In this document: positions 15,246 through 25,248 of the stretch, in pieces | Position numbering within the stretch: position 1 is the stretch's first letter | Layout: the number at the start of each line of letters is the position of its first letter | Assembly (NCBI GenBank): GCA_025456205.1 | Contig: JALOLA010000023.1 | Location: forward strand, 1 to 51,220 | Reading direction: 5' to 3' | DNA from: Acidobacteriota bacterium | GTDB lineage: Bacteria > Acidobacteriota > Aminicenantia > UBA2199 | DNA length: 51,220 nucleotides | Notes under the pieces: generated by a model | What the model was told of the DNA's origin: nothing | Databases searched by the model: none | What the model saw: the letters and a program-made list of their open reading frames with translations, nothing else | Translations under genes and position numbers: made by a program

Positions 15246-15614
15246 ATGGCAAGCGACTGGCAAGAACTGACACGCCTGACGCAGGGCGCCGCCCTGACCG
15301 TGGAAAAAGTACGCATGGCCGGCAGCGGCATCGCGGTCGAGGGCAGCTTCGAGCTGCCGCCCCTGGCGCGGCTGGTTCAGGAAGACCAGATCTTCGTCAC
15401 CGCCTTCCTGCGCTGCCACGGCTCGCTCAAGGACATGGAGGAGCTGTTCGGCATCTCCTACCCGACCGTCAAGAACCGCCTCAACCGCATCGCCGCCCTG
15501 CTCGAGTACGTGGAGATCAACCCGCCGCCTTCGGCGCTGGACATCCTGAAGCGGCTGGAAAAGGGCGAGATCGACATCGGCGAAACGCTGAAAAAACTGG
15601 AGGGGCGCCAATGA
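15246..15614 (+). CDS. DUF2089 family HTH regulator
   Basis: 122 residues. Residues about 33-85 match DUF2089: FELPPLARLVQEDQIFVTAFLRCHGSLKDMEELFGISYPTVKNRLNRI, where GISYPTVKNRLN is the recognition helix of a sigma-like helix-turn-helix. The zinc ribbon found at the N-terminus of many DUF2089 proteins is absent. The C-terminal ALDILKRLEKGEIDIGETLKKLEG is a SHOCT-like helical tail, a motif shared with the third gene of this operon. It is probably a DNA-binding regulator of the operon itself. It overlaps the next gene by 4 nt (ATGA). Confidence 0.87.
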   Translation: MASDWQELTRLTQGAALTVEKVRMAGSGIAVEGSFELPPLARLVQEDQIFVTAFLRCHGSLKDMEELFGISYPTVKNRLNRIAALLEYVEINPPPSALDILKRLEKGEIDIGETLKKLEGRQ

Positions 15615-15892
15615 TACCCTTATGGCTATGGATCCGCTTCGAGGAGCGGGGCAAGCGCCGCCTGTCCCTGCCCATCCCCCTGTTCCTGGCCTGGCTGCTG
15701 CTGGGCGCCCTGCTGCTCCTGCTGCTGCCGCTGGTGCTGCTGGCCGCGCTGCTCTCCTGGCCCTGGGGCTGGGGCAAGCCGCTGCTGCAGATATATTTTC
15801 AGGTATTCGTCCTGATCGGCTCGCTGTCGGGGCTCAGGCTCGACATCGACAGTTCCGAGCCGGGCAAGACCACCCATATAGTTTTAAGATAA
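15611..15892 (+). CDS. Small membrane protein of the DUF2089 operon
   Basis: 93 residues. A short charged N-terminus (WIRFEERGKRRLSLPIP) is followed by one long or two close hydrophobic segments (about 23-52) and a third weaker one (LLQIYFQVFVLIGSL), then a polar tail. No named domain recognised. Small proteins of this size commonly sit between DUF2089 and SHOCT-like genes in envelope-stress operons, which suggests a membrane sensor or anchor role; that is inference. It overlaps the DUF2089 gene by 4 nt and is followed after 12 nt by the next gene. Confidence 0.8.
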   Translation: MIPLWLWIRFEERGKRRLSLPIPLFLAWLLLGALLLLLLPLVLLAALLSWPWGWGKPLLQIYFQVFVLIGSLSGLRLDIDSSEPGKTTHIVLR

Positions 15893-15904
15893 AAGGAGGA
15901 AATA

Positions 15905-16315
15905 ATGAGCGAGGAAAAGAGAAAGATCCTGGAGATGCTGGCCGACAAGAAGATAACGGTCGACGACGCCGAGAAGCTGCTGGCCGCCGTGTCCGAGGCC
16001 CCGCAGACGGCCGCCGGCGGCGGAGCGAAGGTCCCCAAGTACCTGCGCGTGCTGGTCGAGCCGGCGCCGGGCAACACGGAGGGCGACCGCGTCAATGTCC
16101 GCGTGCCGCTCAACCTGGTGCGCGCCGGCCTTAAGTTTGCCAGCTTCATCCCGCCGCAGGTGCAGGAAAAGGTCAACGCCGAGCTGAAGGAGAAGGGCGT
16201 GCCCTTCGACCTGAGCCGCTTCGATCCCCGCGACGTCGAGGCCCTGCTGGTCCACCTCAACGATCTGACCGTCGAGGTCGAGGGCAAGGAGAATGTCAGG
16301 GTCTTCTGCGAATAG
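15905..16315 (+). CDS. SHOCT-like domain protein (YvlB-type N-terminus)
   Basis: 136 residues, soluble. The N-terminal EEKRKILEMLADKKITVDDAEKLLAAV is the short helical SHOCT-like motif seen in YvlB and related bacterial proteins. The C-terminal part (YLRVLVEPAPGNTEGDRVNVRVPLNLVRAGLKFASFIPPQVQ, ending DLTVEVEGKENVRVF) is conserved in proteins from similar three-gene operons. Function unknown. It has a GGAGG ribosome site before the ATG at 15905 and is the last gene of the operon. The Yvl-like proteins of Firmicutes take part in antibiotic-induced envelope stress, so a comparable role is possible. Confidence 0.82.
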   Translation: MSEEKRKILEMLADKKITVDDAEKLLAAVSEAPQTAAGGGAKVPKYLRVLVEPAPGNTEGDRVNVRVPLNLVRAGLKFASFIPPQVQEKVNAELKEKGVPFDLSRFDPRDVEALLVHLNDLTVEVEGKENVRVFCE

Positions 16316-16324
16316 GAAGAAATC

Positions 16325-16350
16325 GGTGGACGGCCGACGGTAGACGGCAG
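16325..16350 (+). repeat. Heptanucleotide array (about 4 units)
   Basis: Units GGTGGAC, GGCCGAC, GGTAGAC and GGCAG(GA). Related arrays occur at 22725-22757 and, in reverse, at 45036-45063. An A-rich word (GGCAAAAGTAAAAAGGC) follows at once, as it does in the 22725 array. Confidence 0.7.
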
Positions 16351-16424
16351 GAATAAGGCAAAAGGCAAAAGTAAAAAGGCATAAGTAAGAAAGCAGCACT
16401 CGATGGGCAGCAGGAGCCAGGCTC

Positions 16425-16547
16425 AGGGGAGAGAGAGGGAAGAGTGAGGGAAGAGGGAGGGAAGAGAGAGTGGGAAAAAATCTATTAGCATGTCTAATCC
16501 GCTCAGTGTTCACTTCGTCTCCCCTGCCTTTCCTTCCCTCCTCCCTG
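16425..16547. repeat. Purine arm, AT-rich core and pyrimidine arm
   Basis: The purine stretch (16425-16473) contains GAGGGAAGAG three times at an exact 11-nt period (16435, 16446, 16457). After an AT-rich core comes a pyrimidine stretch (about 16517-16547) of complementary type, so the two can pair imperfectly. Together with the array at 16325 it fills the 346-nt gap before the lipoprotein gene; I see no ORF there. The layout (low-complexity arms, inverted, around a core) is the same as in the hexamer and TTCGA families. Confidence 0.6.
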
Positions 16548-16661
16548 CCGTGCCGTGTCCGCTTTTCCTCACTATAGCGTAAAACATTTCCGAGATTTTC
16601 CCCCGCGCTCGCTATTCATACAGTGCCGGAGAGCCGACATCCGGCAACTTGGGGAGAGAAC

Positions 16662-18032
16662 ATGCGAACAAGACGGAATGCCTGGAGAACGGCCATGCTG
16701 GCGGCGGCGCTGGCGCTGCTCGTTTCCTGCAGCGGCACTAGCGAGGAAGCCGACGACCCGGCGCCGCCCGGCGACGTTGACACGGGGCTGCCGCGGGCCG
16801 CGCTCGACGATTTCATCTACCAGGGTTCGTTCCGCGCCCCCTTCGGCCAGTACGGCCAGGGCAAGATCGCCTTTGATCCGCAGGGCAACAACGGCAAAGG
16901 GTCGCTTTTCCTTGTCGCCGGGGGCACGGACTCCTTCGCTGTCGGGGAGATCAGCATCCCGGCGCCGCTGAACCGCTCCAACCGGGACGCCCTGGCCTCG
17001 CTGCCTGTGGCTGACGTTCTGCAGCCTCCGTCTGACATCTACAGCCGCATCCCGGTCAAGGCCGCCAGCTGGCCGTCCGGCAGCGTCAACCGCTATGACG
17101 GCGGCAACTTCGCCGCCTTCGGCGGCCTGTTTTACGACGGGGGAAAGCTGTTTTTCAACGCCTATACCTATTACGACGGGGAGGGCAGCGAGACCGCCAC
17201 CACCGGCATCATCACCCATCCGGCGCAGCTGGCGACCTCGGCCGTCGCCGGCATGTTCAAGGCTGCGGGGGCGGCCCATGCCTCGGGCTGGATCATGGCG
17301 ATCCCCTCGGCATGGCAGTCGCGGCTCAGGGGCACGCACCTGATGGGCCACGACAACCAGATCACCATCGTGTCGCGGGCCAGCGCCGGGCCCAGCCTCT
17401 TCGCCTTCAACCTGGCCGAGGCCGCCGCGGCGCAGAACGGGGCCGGGATCAATACCAAATCCTGGCTGGACTATACCCTGGAGCATTCGCTCTGGGGCGA
17501 CGACATGGCCAATGTCAGCGGCAGCAACAGGACCTGGACGCTGAAGACCGAGTCGGGCGTCGGCTTCATCGTGCCCGGCACCCGCACCTACGCCCTGCTC
17601 GGCAGCACGGGCGGGTTCAACCGCAATCCCGCCAACCCCTGGCATGCCACGCCGGAGCCGGCCTTCCAGCCGCCTGTCGCCGGCACCATCGTCTACAAGC
17701 GCGACGATTCCATGGGCTACAACAGCGGCGGGCCGGCGGTATGGGACGCCCAGGACCGCCATGCCATGTACGCTTTTTACGACCTCGAGGAGATCCTTGC
17801 CGCCGCGCACCCCTATTCCTCCCGCCCATACGCCAACGGCGTGTTCCCGGCCCCCTTCGCCCGCTACGGCAACTACACCGTGCCGGGACAGTGGCCCGAC
17901 GCCGTCGGCGGCGGGGCCTTCGACCCGGCGCACGGCCTCCTGTACGTGACCCTGCCCGCGGCCGCCAACGACAGCGACCCGCTATACCCCGGCGATCCCG
18001 TCATCGCCGTCTACAGTTTCCGCCGGCGCTGA
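16662..18032 (+). CDS. Conserved hypothetical lipoprotein
   Basis: 456 residues. A lipoprotein signal (MRTRRNAW, hydrophobic run, LLVSC) is followed by an acidic, proline-rich linker. The mature part is rich in beta-strand patterns and aromatic/glycine turns (FIYQGSFRAPFGQYGQGKIAFDPQGNNGKGSLFLVAG, GGNFAAFGGLFYDGGKLFFNAYTYYDG, GGAFDPAHGLLYVTLPAA), suggesting a beta-propeller-like fold. I recognise no enzymatic motif. Probably an outer-membrane or periplasmic surface protein; the function is unknown. The ATG at 16662 is preceded by GGGGAGAG. It is a single gene: 346 nt of repeat-rich DNA precede it and 188 nt follow. Confidence 0.8.
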   Translation: MRTRRNAWRTAMLAAALALLVSCSGTSEEADDPAPPGDVDTGLPRAALDDFIYQGSFRAPFGQYGQGKIAFDPQGNNGKGSLFLVAGGTDSFAVGEISIPAPLNRSNRDALASLPVADVLQPPSDIYSRIPVKAASWPSGSVNRYDGGNFAAFGGLFYDGGKLFFNAYTYYDGEGSETATTGIITHPAQLATSAVAGMFKAAGAAHASGWIMAIPSAWQSRLRGTHLMGHDNQITIVSRASAGPSLFAFNLAEAAAAQNGAGINTKSWLDYTLEHSLWGDDMANVSGSNRTWTLKTESGVGFIVPGTRTYALLGSTGGFNRNPANPWHATPEPAFQPPVAGTIVYKRDDSMGYNSGGPAVWDAQDRHAMYAFYDLEEILAAAHPYSSRPYANGVFPAPFARYGNYTVPGQWPDAVGGGAFDPAHGLLYVTLPAAANDSDPLYPGDPVIAVYSFRRR

Positions 18033-18220
18033 CAAGCCTCTCCAACCGATGATTCCCGGCATCCGGGATAGCGGTGCGCATCGAACTGGAGTAGCAGCCG
18101 CACTCCGCTAAAATGGATTTTGTCTGGAACCTTTGCCTGCAAGCGGTCGTTTTACACACAGGAAGCGCAGGTCGCCGCTGAATGGACGATCAGCGCGAAA
18201 ACCATTTCCAAGGAGGCAAT

Positions 18221-19069
18221 ATGAAACGCATCAAGATCCTGCTGCTGGCGGCTCTGCTGCTGATCCCGGCCTGGAGCTTCGCCAGGACCCGGGTGCAGGC
18301 CAGCCAGATCATCGACCAGATCAACCAGGGCAAAGCGGTCAGTTACAGCGACGCCGAGATCGTCGGCAGGCTGGACCTCACTTCCATAAAAGATACCATT
18401 CTCGACGAGGGCCAGACCCGGCGCAAATGGCTCTTTGGCGGCTGGAGCAGGACATACTGGTCGCACGTGCGCGTGCCGCTGGCCTTCAGTGACTGCGTTT
18501 TTCTCGACGACGTGCTGGCCTACGTCCACGACGATGACGAGGAAAAGACGATGAACGTCGTCTTCCATGATGCGGCGTCCTTCCAGGGCTGCGAATTCCA
18601 GGGCGAAGCGCATTTCAAGTACGCGAAGTTCAAGGGAACGTCGGACTTCAGGAAAACGACCTTCCGCCGCGAAGCTCTCTTTAAATATACCACGTTCTCC
18701 GGCGCCGTCGGTTTTTCCGCGGCGCGCTTCCTGGGCGACGCCAACTTCAAGTACGTGGAGTTCCCCGCGGCCGCCGCTTTCGACGACGCCGTCTTCAAGG
18801 GCGAAGCGATCTTCAAGTACGCCGGGTTCCCCCGGGCCGCCGGCTTTGCGCGCTGCGCTTTCCATGGCGAGGCGAGCTTCAAATACGCTAAATTCCGGGA
18901 AAGCGCCGCTTTCACGGGCGCGGCATTCCGGGACATGGCCGATTTCAAGTACGCCAGCTTCTCCCAGGCCCCTGACCTCGCCGGCTGCGTTTTCGAGGAC
19001 GATCGCAACTTCAAGTACGCCAAGGTCCGCGGCGACTCCTTCACTTCCGGACTGTTGAAAAAAAGATAA
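18221..19069 (+). CDS. Secreted pentapeptide-like (beta-solenoid) repeat protein
   Basis: 282 residues. Signal peptide (MKRIKILLLAALLLIPAWSFA). From about residue 120 to the end, phenylalanines recur with strict alternating 5- and 6-residue spacing. This gives an 11-residue unit of the Pentapeptide_3 (PF13576) type. Every second unit begins FKYA or FKYV/FKYT, making a clean 22-residue super-repeat with about six full copies. The fold should be a right-handed quadrilateral beta-solenoid. The N-terminal half (IIDQINQGKAVSYSDAEIVGRLDLTSI) is the usual lead-in of such proteins. Role unknown; a surface scaffold is possible. AAGGAGG stands 7-8 nt before the ATG. Confidence 0.85.
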   Translation: MKRIKILLLAALLLIPAWSFARTRVQASQIIDQINQGKAVSYSDAEIVGRLDLTSIKDTILDEGQTRRKWLFGGWSRTYWSHVRVPLAFSDCVFLDDVLAYVHDDDEEKTMNVVFHDAASFQGCEFQGEAHFKYAKFKGTSDFRKTTFRREALFKYTTFSGAVGFSAARFLGDANFKYVEFPAAAAFDDAVFKGEAIFKYAGFPRAAGFARCAFHGEASFKYAKFRESAAFTGAAFRDMADFKYASFSQAPDLAGCVFEDDRNFKYAKVRGDSFTSGLLKKR

Positions 19070-19193
19070 GGGCTTTCCGAAACCCGTTCCCGGCCGCAGG
19101 GGCATCGCCGGGCGCAAGGCCAACGCGGTTGACATTTTTTCCCGCCGGGTGTTAAGTGGTATCTCGCGAATCCACGCCAGGCAGGTAAGCGGC

Positions 19194-19915
<722 letters not shown>

Positions 19916-19919
<4 letters not shown>

Positions 19920-21583
19920 GGCGCCTCCTCGCCCTGCTCGGCGCCGGACTGCGCCAGAATTTCGCCCTGGCAACGATCAGGCACAAGTTCTTCAAGCAGA
20001 AGCAGGAGCGCTGGCTGCTGCTGCTCTTCGCCCTCGGCCTGCTCGGCGCGGCCCCGCTGGTCGTCGGCTACTTCATCGTCCTCGGCCGCCTCTACGCCAT
20101 CCTCAAGCCCATGGGCCAGGAGACGGCGCTGCTGACCCTGGCCATCCTGGCCGGCCAGCTCCTCATCCTGGTCTTCGGCCTCTTCTACGTCCTTTCGGCC
20201 TTTTACTTCTCCCGCGACCTCGAGTTCCTGGTCGCACTGCCGGCGCGCCCTTTCGAGGTCATCGCGGCCAAGTTCGGCGTCATCCTGGTCAACGAATACC
20301 TGACGGTCCTTCTCGTCGTCGCCCCGGCCTTCATCGTCTACGGCGCCATGGCCGCCAGGCCCATCGCCTACTGGCCGCTGGCCGCCCTGGTCTTCCTGCT
20401 GCTGCCGGTCATCCCCCTGGCCCTGTCGGGCCTGCTGGTCATGGCCATGATGCGCCTGGTCAACGTCAGCCGCAAGAAGGACTTCTTCATCCTGGCCGGC
20501 TCGCTGGCGCTGCTGGCCGCGGTCCTCTTCCTGCAGCTCGGCCTGGCCGGCACCCGCGGTCCCGAGGAGATGATGCGGTTCTTCACCGCCGCCGACGGCC
20601 TGGCGCGCCTGCTGGGCGAGAAATTCCCGCCCTGCATCTGGGCCGCGCGCCTGCTGGCGGAAGGGTTCAGCGCCCGCGGCATCGGCTACCTCATCCTCTT
20701 CGGCGGCATCTCCGTCGCCGTGCTGCTGCTCCTGCTCTGGGCGGCGGAAAGGCTCTTTTACCGCGGCCTGATCGGGCTGTCGGAAATGGCGGCGCGGCGA
20801 ACAAAGCTGTCCGCCGCCGCGCTGGCCGAACGCTTCGCCCGGCGCCGCCACGACTGGCAGGCCATCCTGCTGCGCGAGTGGCGGCTGATGAACCGCACCC
20901 CCATCTTTCTCCTCAACGGCATCCTCTCGGTGGTCCTGGTGCCGGTCATGCTCTTTTTCATGGTGCGCAGCGGGGCCGGCTCCGCCTCGCTGGCCTTCCT
21001 GAAGCTCCTGGGCTCGGGGGACCGCAGCGCCGAGATCCTCTTCAGCGCGGCCTTCTTTATCGCCTGCGGCTGCCTGAACGGCACCGCCTCGTCGACCTTC
21101 TCGCGCGAGGGCAGCAGCTTCTGGATCTCCAAGGTGATCCCGGTCGCCCCCTGCCGCCAGGTGGCCGGCAAGTTCCTCCATTCCTACCTGGTGGCCGTGC
21201 TCGGCGTCCTGGGCGGCATGGCCGCCGCCCGGCTGGCCCTGGGCCTGAGCTGGCAAAGCGTGCTGCCGGCCGCGCTGCTGGCCCTGGTCGCCGGCGCGTT
21301 TCTCACCGCAATCAACATGGCCGTCGACCTGGCCCGGCCGCTGCTCACCTGGACCAACCCGCAGCGGGCCATCAAGCAGAACCTGAACGTGCTGCTGGCC
21401 ATGGCGCTTGACGCCGGCTTCGTCTACGCCTTCTACCGCCTCTTCGTCATCCTGCGCCGGGCCGGCCTGGACGGCAGGCAACTGATCCTGGCCATGCTCG
21501 CCGCGACGGCCCTGGCCGCGGCCGCGGCGCTTTTTTTCCTTGGCCGCATCGCCGCCCGGCGCTACGCGCGGATCGCGGCATAA
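19916..21583 (+). CDS. ABC-2 type permease
   Basis: 555 residues. The N-terminal cytoplasmic helix (RQNFALATIRHKFFKQKQERW) is followed by about 12 hydrophobic segments in two blocks, separated by a soluble region at about 270-320 (MAARRTKLSAAALAERFARRRHDWQAILLREWRLMNRTPIFLLNG). This long two-block layout is that of the large putative ABC exporter permeases (PF16949-like) and is twice the size of a typical ABC-2 permease. The second block begins with another cytoplasmic REW motif, so the protein looks like a fused permease pair that needs one dimeric ATPase. It partners the ATPase upstream (ATGA overlap). Confidence 0.85.
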
Positions 21584-21650
21584 AGAAGCGAGATCTGACT
21601 TTTACCTTCAACCTGTCCCTCTACCGTCGTGCTTCAAGAGGAGGTGGAGA

Positions 21651-22385
21651 ATGAAAAAATTCATTTTGGCGATCGCCCTGATCTCGCTTTCAATGGTCCC
21701 AGCGCTCCAAGCCCAGGGCAAGACCATCACAGGGGTGGATCCCGATGGCGGAAAGATCAAGGTTTGGGGATTTGTCAGATATAATATGAATAATCAATGG
21801 TTCCGCAACGACCTCAGCGTCCAGGTTTGGCTGAGTTACAGAGGCGAACCGCTGAACGGCGCAGTCGTCCGCATCGGGGACAATATATTGCCGGACCGTG
21901 GCCGCGGTTGTTACAGCAAGCTGCTGATCGATGTGAAGTACCGGGTCGGGGACAGGTTGGATTTTTCACTCGAGTTTCCCGAGGCATCCGCCAGGCTGGG
22001 TTCCGCGCCGCCTTTCACCGGCCGGAGGAAAATGGCCGCCTACACGATCGAGAACACCATTCAATGGCTGCTCCCGGCAGCGTCGCAGGTGATCGACCTG
22101 CCCGCTTATGCGCGGACGGGCATCCCCTTCCGTTGGAACCACACCGGCACGCCGGCCACGGGCGCCTTATCCATTGAAGAGGAGGGCATCCGCGTTTATA
22201 CTAAATCCGTGACCGGCGAGGAGCTTGTCGTCCCGGTCGGGGCATTGCAGCCGGGGAAGGCATATGCCTCTTGCCTGAAGGATGAAAAGCATTATTTCAG
22301 GGTGGATGGCCTGTTCTCCCCGCGCTCCGAGATCGAATTCATTGTCAGCTGCGTATCCTTGTTCAGCACTGCCCCGGCCAAGTGA
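21651..22385 (+). CDS. Secreted protein of unknown function
   Basis: 244 residues. Signal peptide (MKKFILAIALISLSMVPALQAQG). The mature part is mostly beta and carries no motif I recognise. Notable segments are VWGFVRYNMNNQWFRNDLSVQVWLSYRGEPLNGAVVRIGDNILPDRGRG, which resembles an immunoglobulin-like or transthyretin-like strand pattern, and the later SLSIEEEGIRVYTKSVTGEELVVP-type stretch. Two cysteines lie near the end (YASCLKDE, IVSCVSL) and could pair. The ATG at 21651 has GAGGAGGTGGAG just upstream. It lies 67 nt downstream of the exporter permease and may be in the same transcript. Confidence 0.7.
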   Translation: MKKFILAIALISLSMVPALQAQGKTITGVDPDGGKIKVWGFVRYNMNNQWFRNDLSVQVWLSYRGEPLNGAVVRIGDNILPDRGRGCYSKLLIDVKYRVGDRLDFSLEFPEASARLGSAPPFTGRRKMAAYTIENTIQWLLPAASQVIDLPAYARTGIPFRWNHTGTPATGALSIEEEGIRVYTKSVTGEELVVPVGALQPGKAYASCLKDEKHYFRVDGLFSPRSEIEFIVSCVSLFSTAPAK

Positions 22386-22443
22386 TCATGTGACCTGATT
22401 TCTTTTTGTATTCCGTTAACCGAACACCGTACAGCGGATTCCC

Positions 22444-22644
22444 CTACCCCGCCCTCTGCATCTCCGCTTCGGGCTTGCGGGCAAGCAACTGCCTCACGAA
22501 ACTAGGCGTCTCGGGATCGTTCAGGCACGACTCGCCGTAGAGCTCCACGTAGTTCACCGCCATGCGCCGCAGGTCGTCCAGGTCGGCGATGCAGTCGCTC
22601 CCTTCCACCCTGGCCGCGAAGAAGAACACTTTCTGCTTTGACAT
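22444..22644 (-). CDS. Small protein of unknown function
   Basis: 66 residues (MSKQKVFFFAARVEGSDCIADLDDLRRMAVNYVELYGESCLNDPET..). Charged, no signal or membrane segment, ends in a basic helix (VRQLLARKPEAEMQRAG). AGGAGG stands 7 nt before the ATG at 22644, which supports a real gene rather than a chance ORF, as does the normal codon use. I do not recognise the family. It stands alone on the minus strand between the secreted protein gene and the repeat region. Confidence 0.6.
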   Translation of the reverse strand: MSKQKVFFFAARVEGSDCIADLDDLRRMAVNYVELYGESCLNDPETPSFVRQLLARKPEAEMQRAG

Positions 22645-22724
22645 CTGTTGCCTCCTGGCACAATGATAGTATCGCGGGTATGACAAATGATGTCATAGCG
22701 GAACGGTTTGTGAATATTGGACTT

Positions 22725-23072
22725 GGCGTACGGCGCAGGGCGTAAGGCGGACGGCAGAAAAAAAGGCAAAAGTCAGAGAAGAAAGTGTTAGTGATAGTGA
22801 TAGTGTTAGCAAAGACAATAGAGTGGTCTCCAGTCAAGAATTTCGCTACATTTATTGCTGACAACCAGATTTTTCTCATCTTGTTAATCCGTTCGTCCAT
22901 TAATACTTTCTTCGTTTGGGTCATTTGGTCAATGGATAATGGTGCTTAGTTGGAATTTGGTGCTTGGGATTTGGAATTTTAATCTTACTGTCTGGTCTCC
23001 TGCTACCACTATCACTATCACTACCACTTGGACATCGCTGGAGCTTCTTGCTGCCACTGCCACTGTCACTGA
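22725..23072. repeat. Large modular repeat: heptads, A-rich word, hexamer arms, core
   Basis: In order: heptads GGCGTAC, GGCGCAG, GGCGTAA, GGCGGAC (22725-22752), then GGCAG; an A-rich word identical over 29 nt with the reverse complement of 1107-1135 (22760-22788); AGTGAT-type hexamers ending TTAGCAA (to about 22817); an AT-rich core of about 170 nt; and inverted hexamers (ACTATC, ACTACC, GCCACT, GTCACT) from about 22997 to 23072, with CTTGCT in the middle. It occupies most of the 576-nt gap before the macA-like gene. ORFs that cross it are chance. Confidence 0.75.
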
Positions 23073-23105
23073 TTACTGATCCCTTCTTGAACTTTGGAAC
23101 AAATC

Positions 23106-23148
23106 CCCCCCGTGTTTCGTATAGTAATACAGTGAGAAAAACGGGGGG
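23106..23148. other. Hairpin upstream of the macA-like gene
   Basis: CCCCCCGT (23106-23113) and ACGGGGGG (23141-23148) pair perfectly over 8 bp. The 27-nt loop contains a smaller GTAT/ATAC pair. No U-tract follows. It lies 73 nt before the ATG at 23221, so it may be a leader structure of the exporter operon or the tail of the upstream repeat. Confidence 0.45.
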
Positions 23149-23220
23149 AGGCGGATACCGCTCAACCCACCGTTATTCCACTGGAATTGAACCGAGGTAA
23201 TTTTACAAGGAGTCAGGCAC

Positions 23221-24516
23221 ATGGCCAATGGAAAAAACGGTAAAAAAAAGACGCGCAAGAAGATCATCTGGATCGCCATCGGCGGCATCATCCTGCTGCT
23301 CATATTGAAATCGGTGGTCTGCGGCAAGAGGGACCCCGGCATCATGGTGCAGAGCGAGAAGGCCGCCCGCCGCGACATCACGCAGCTCGTGTCCGCCACC
23401 GGCATCATCAATCCCGCCTACCAGGTGGCCATCACCCCGGAAGTGACGGGCGAGATCGTCGAGCTGCCGGTCAAGGAAGGCGAGCGGGTCAGGAAGAACC
23501 AGCTGCTGATCCGCATCAAGCCCGACTCTTACACCGCCCAGCGCGACCGCGCCCGGGCCAACCTGGAATCCTCCCAGGCCACCCTGGCGATGAAGAAGGT
23601 GGAGATGGACTTCATCGCGGCCAACTACCGGCGCACCCAGGAGCTTTTCCGCAGCGGCTATGCCAACCAGCAGGAGCTGGACAAGATGAAGGCGGACCTG
23701 GACTCCAGCCGCGCCCAGCTGGAGGCCCAGCAGGGCTATGTCCAGCAGGCGCAGGCGGCACTAAAGGAGTCCGGCGAGAGCCTGAACAAGACGGCCATCT
23801 ACTCGCCCATGGACGGTACGGTCAGCAAGCTCAACGTCGAGCTGGGCGAGCGCGTGCTGGGCAGCGGCTTCAGCCAGGGCACCGACCTGATGACCGTGGC
23901 CGACCTGGGCAAGATGGAAGCGATCGTCGACGTGGACGAGAACGACGTGGTGCTGGTGTCCATCGGCGACACGGCCAAGATCGAGCTCGACGCATTCAAG
24001 AATATCACCTACAACGGCAAGGTCACCCAGATCGCCAACTCGGCCAAGACCACCGGCATGGGCACCCAGGAAGAGGTGGTCAATTTCGCCATCAAGATCG
24101 CCCTCAGCGACTTCAACCCCCAGGTGCGCCCGGGCATGTCCTGCAACGCCGACATCGAGGTCGAGACCAAGGACAACGTGCTGGCGGTGCCGATTCAGAG
24201 CGTCACCGCCCGCTCCGAGGAGGCCGCCGCGGCGGCGACACCGGATTCCAGCCGCGAGCTGATCGTTGGCAAGACCAGCAGGAAGAAGCAGGCCAAGCCC
24301 AAGGAGGTCGTCTTCGTGCTGGACAAGGGCACCGTGGCCATGAAAGAAGTCAAGATCGGCATCAGCGACAACGAGTTCATCGAGGTCACCTCGGGCCTGA
24401 AGGAGGGCGAGGAAGTGGTCAGCGGCCCCTACCGGGCCATCTCCAGCGAGCTGCAGGACAAGAGCAAGGTGCAGACGGCGCCCAAAGGCAAAGCCGGGAA
24501 GGGCAAGAAGAACTGA
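23221..24516 (+). CDS. Periplasmic adaptor (HlyD/MacA family)
   Basis: 431 residues. A basic N-terminus and one membrane anchor ([19 protein letters not shown], 14-32) are followed by the periplasmic part: a barrel-sandwich lipoyl half ([29 protein letters not shown]), an alpha-helical coiled coil (about 100-190, with many Q, A and L heptads), the second lipoyl half ([23 protein letters not shown]), a beta-barrel and a membrane-proximal domain ([48 protein letters not shown]). The tail is basic ([11 protein letters not shown]). It links the ATPase/permease encoded downstream to an outer-membrane channel or carrier. AAGGAG precedes the ATG. First of a four-gene operon. Confidence 0.92.
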   Translation: MANGKNGKKKTRKKIIWIAIGGIILLLILKSVVCGKRDPGIMVQSEKAARRDITQLVSATGIINPAYQVAITPEVTGEIVELPVKEGERVRKNQLLIRIKPDSYTAQRDRARANLESSQATLAMKKVEMDFIAANYRRTQELFRSGYANQQELDKMKADLDSSRAQLEAQQGYVQQAQAALKESGESLNKTAIYSPMDGTVSKLNVELGERVLGSGFSQGTDLMTVADLGKMEAIVDVDENDVVLVSIGDTAKIELDAFKNITYNGKVTQIANSAKTTGMGTQEEVVNFAIKIALSDFNPQVRPGMSCNADIEVETKDNVLAVPIQSVTARSEEAAAAATPDSSRELIVGKTSRKKQAKPKEVVFVLDKGTVAMKEVKIGISDNEFIEVTSGLKEGEEVVSGPYRAISSELQDKSKVQTAPKGKAGKGKKN

Positions 24517-24535
24517 GGCCGCCAGCCGAGACAAC

Positions 24536-25246
<711 letters not shown>

Positions 25247-25248
25247 CC

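Noticed and set aside
22502-22924. 140-codon ORF on the minus strand through the repeat region
   Set aside because: It is out of frame with the small 66-residue gene, and its N-terminal half is translated hexamer and heptad repeats.
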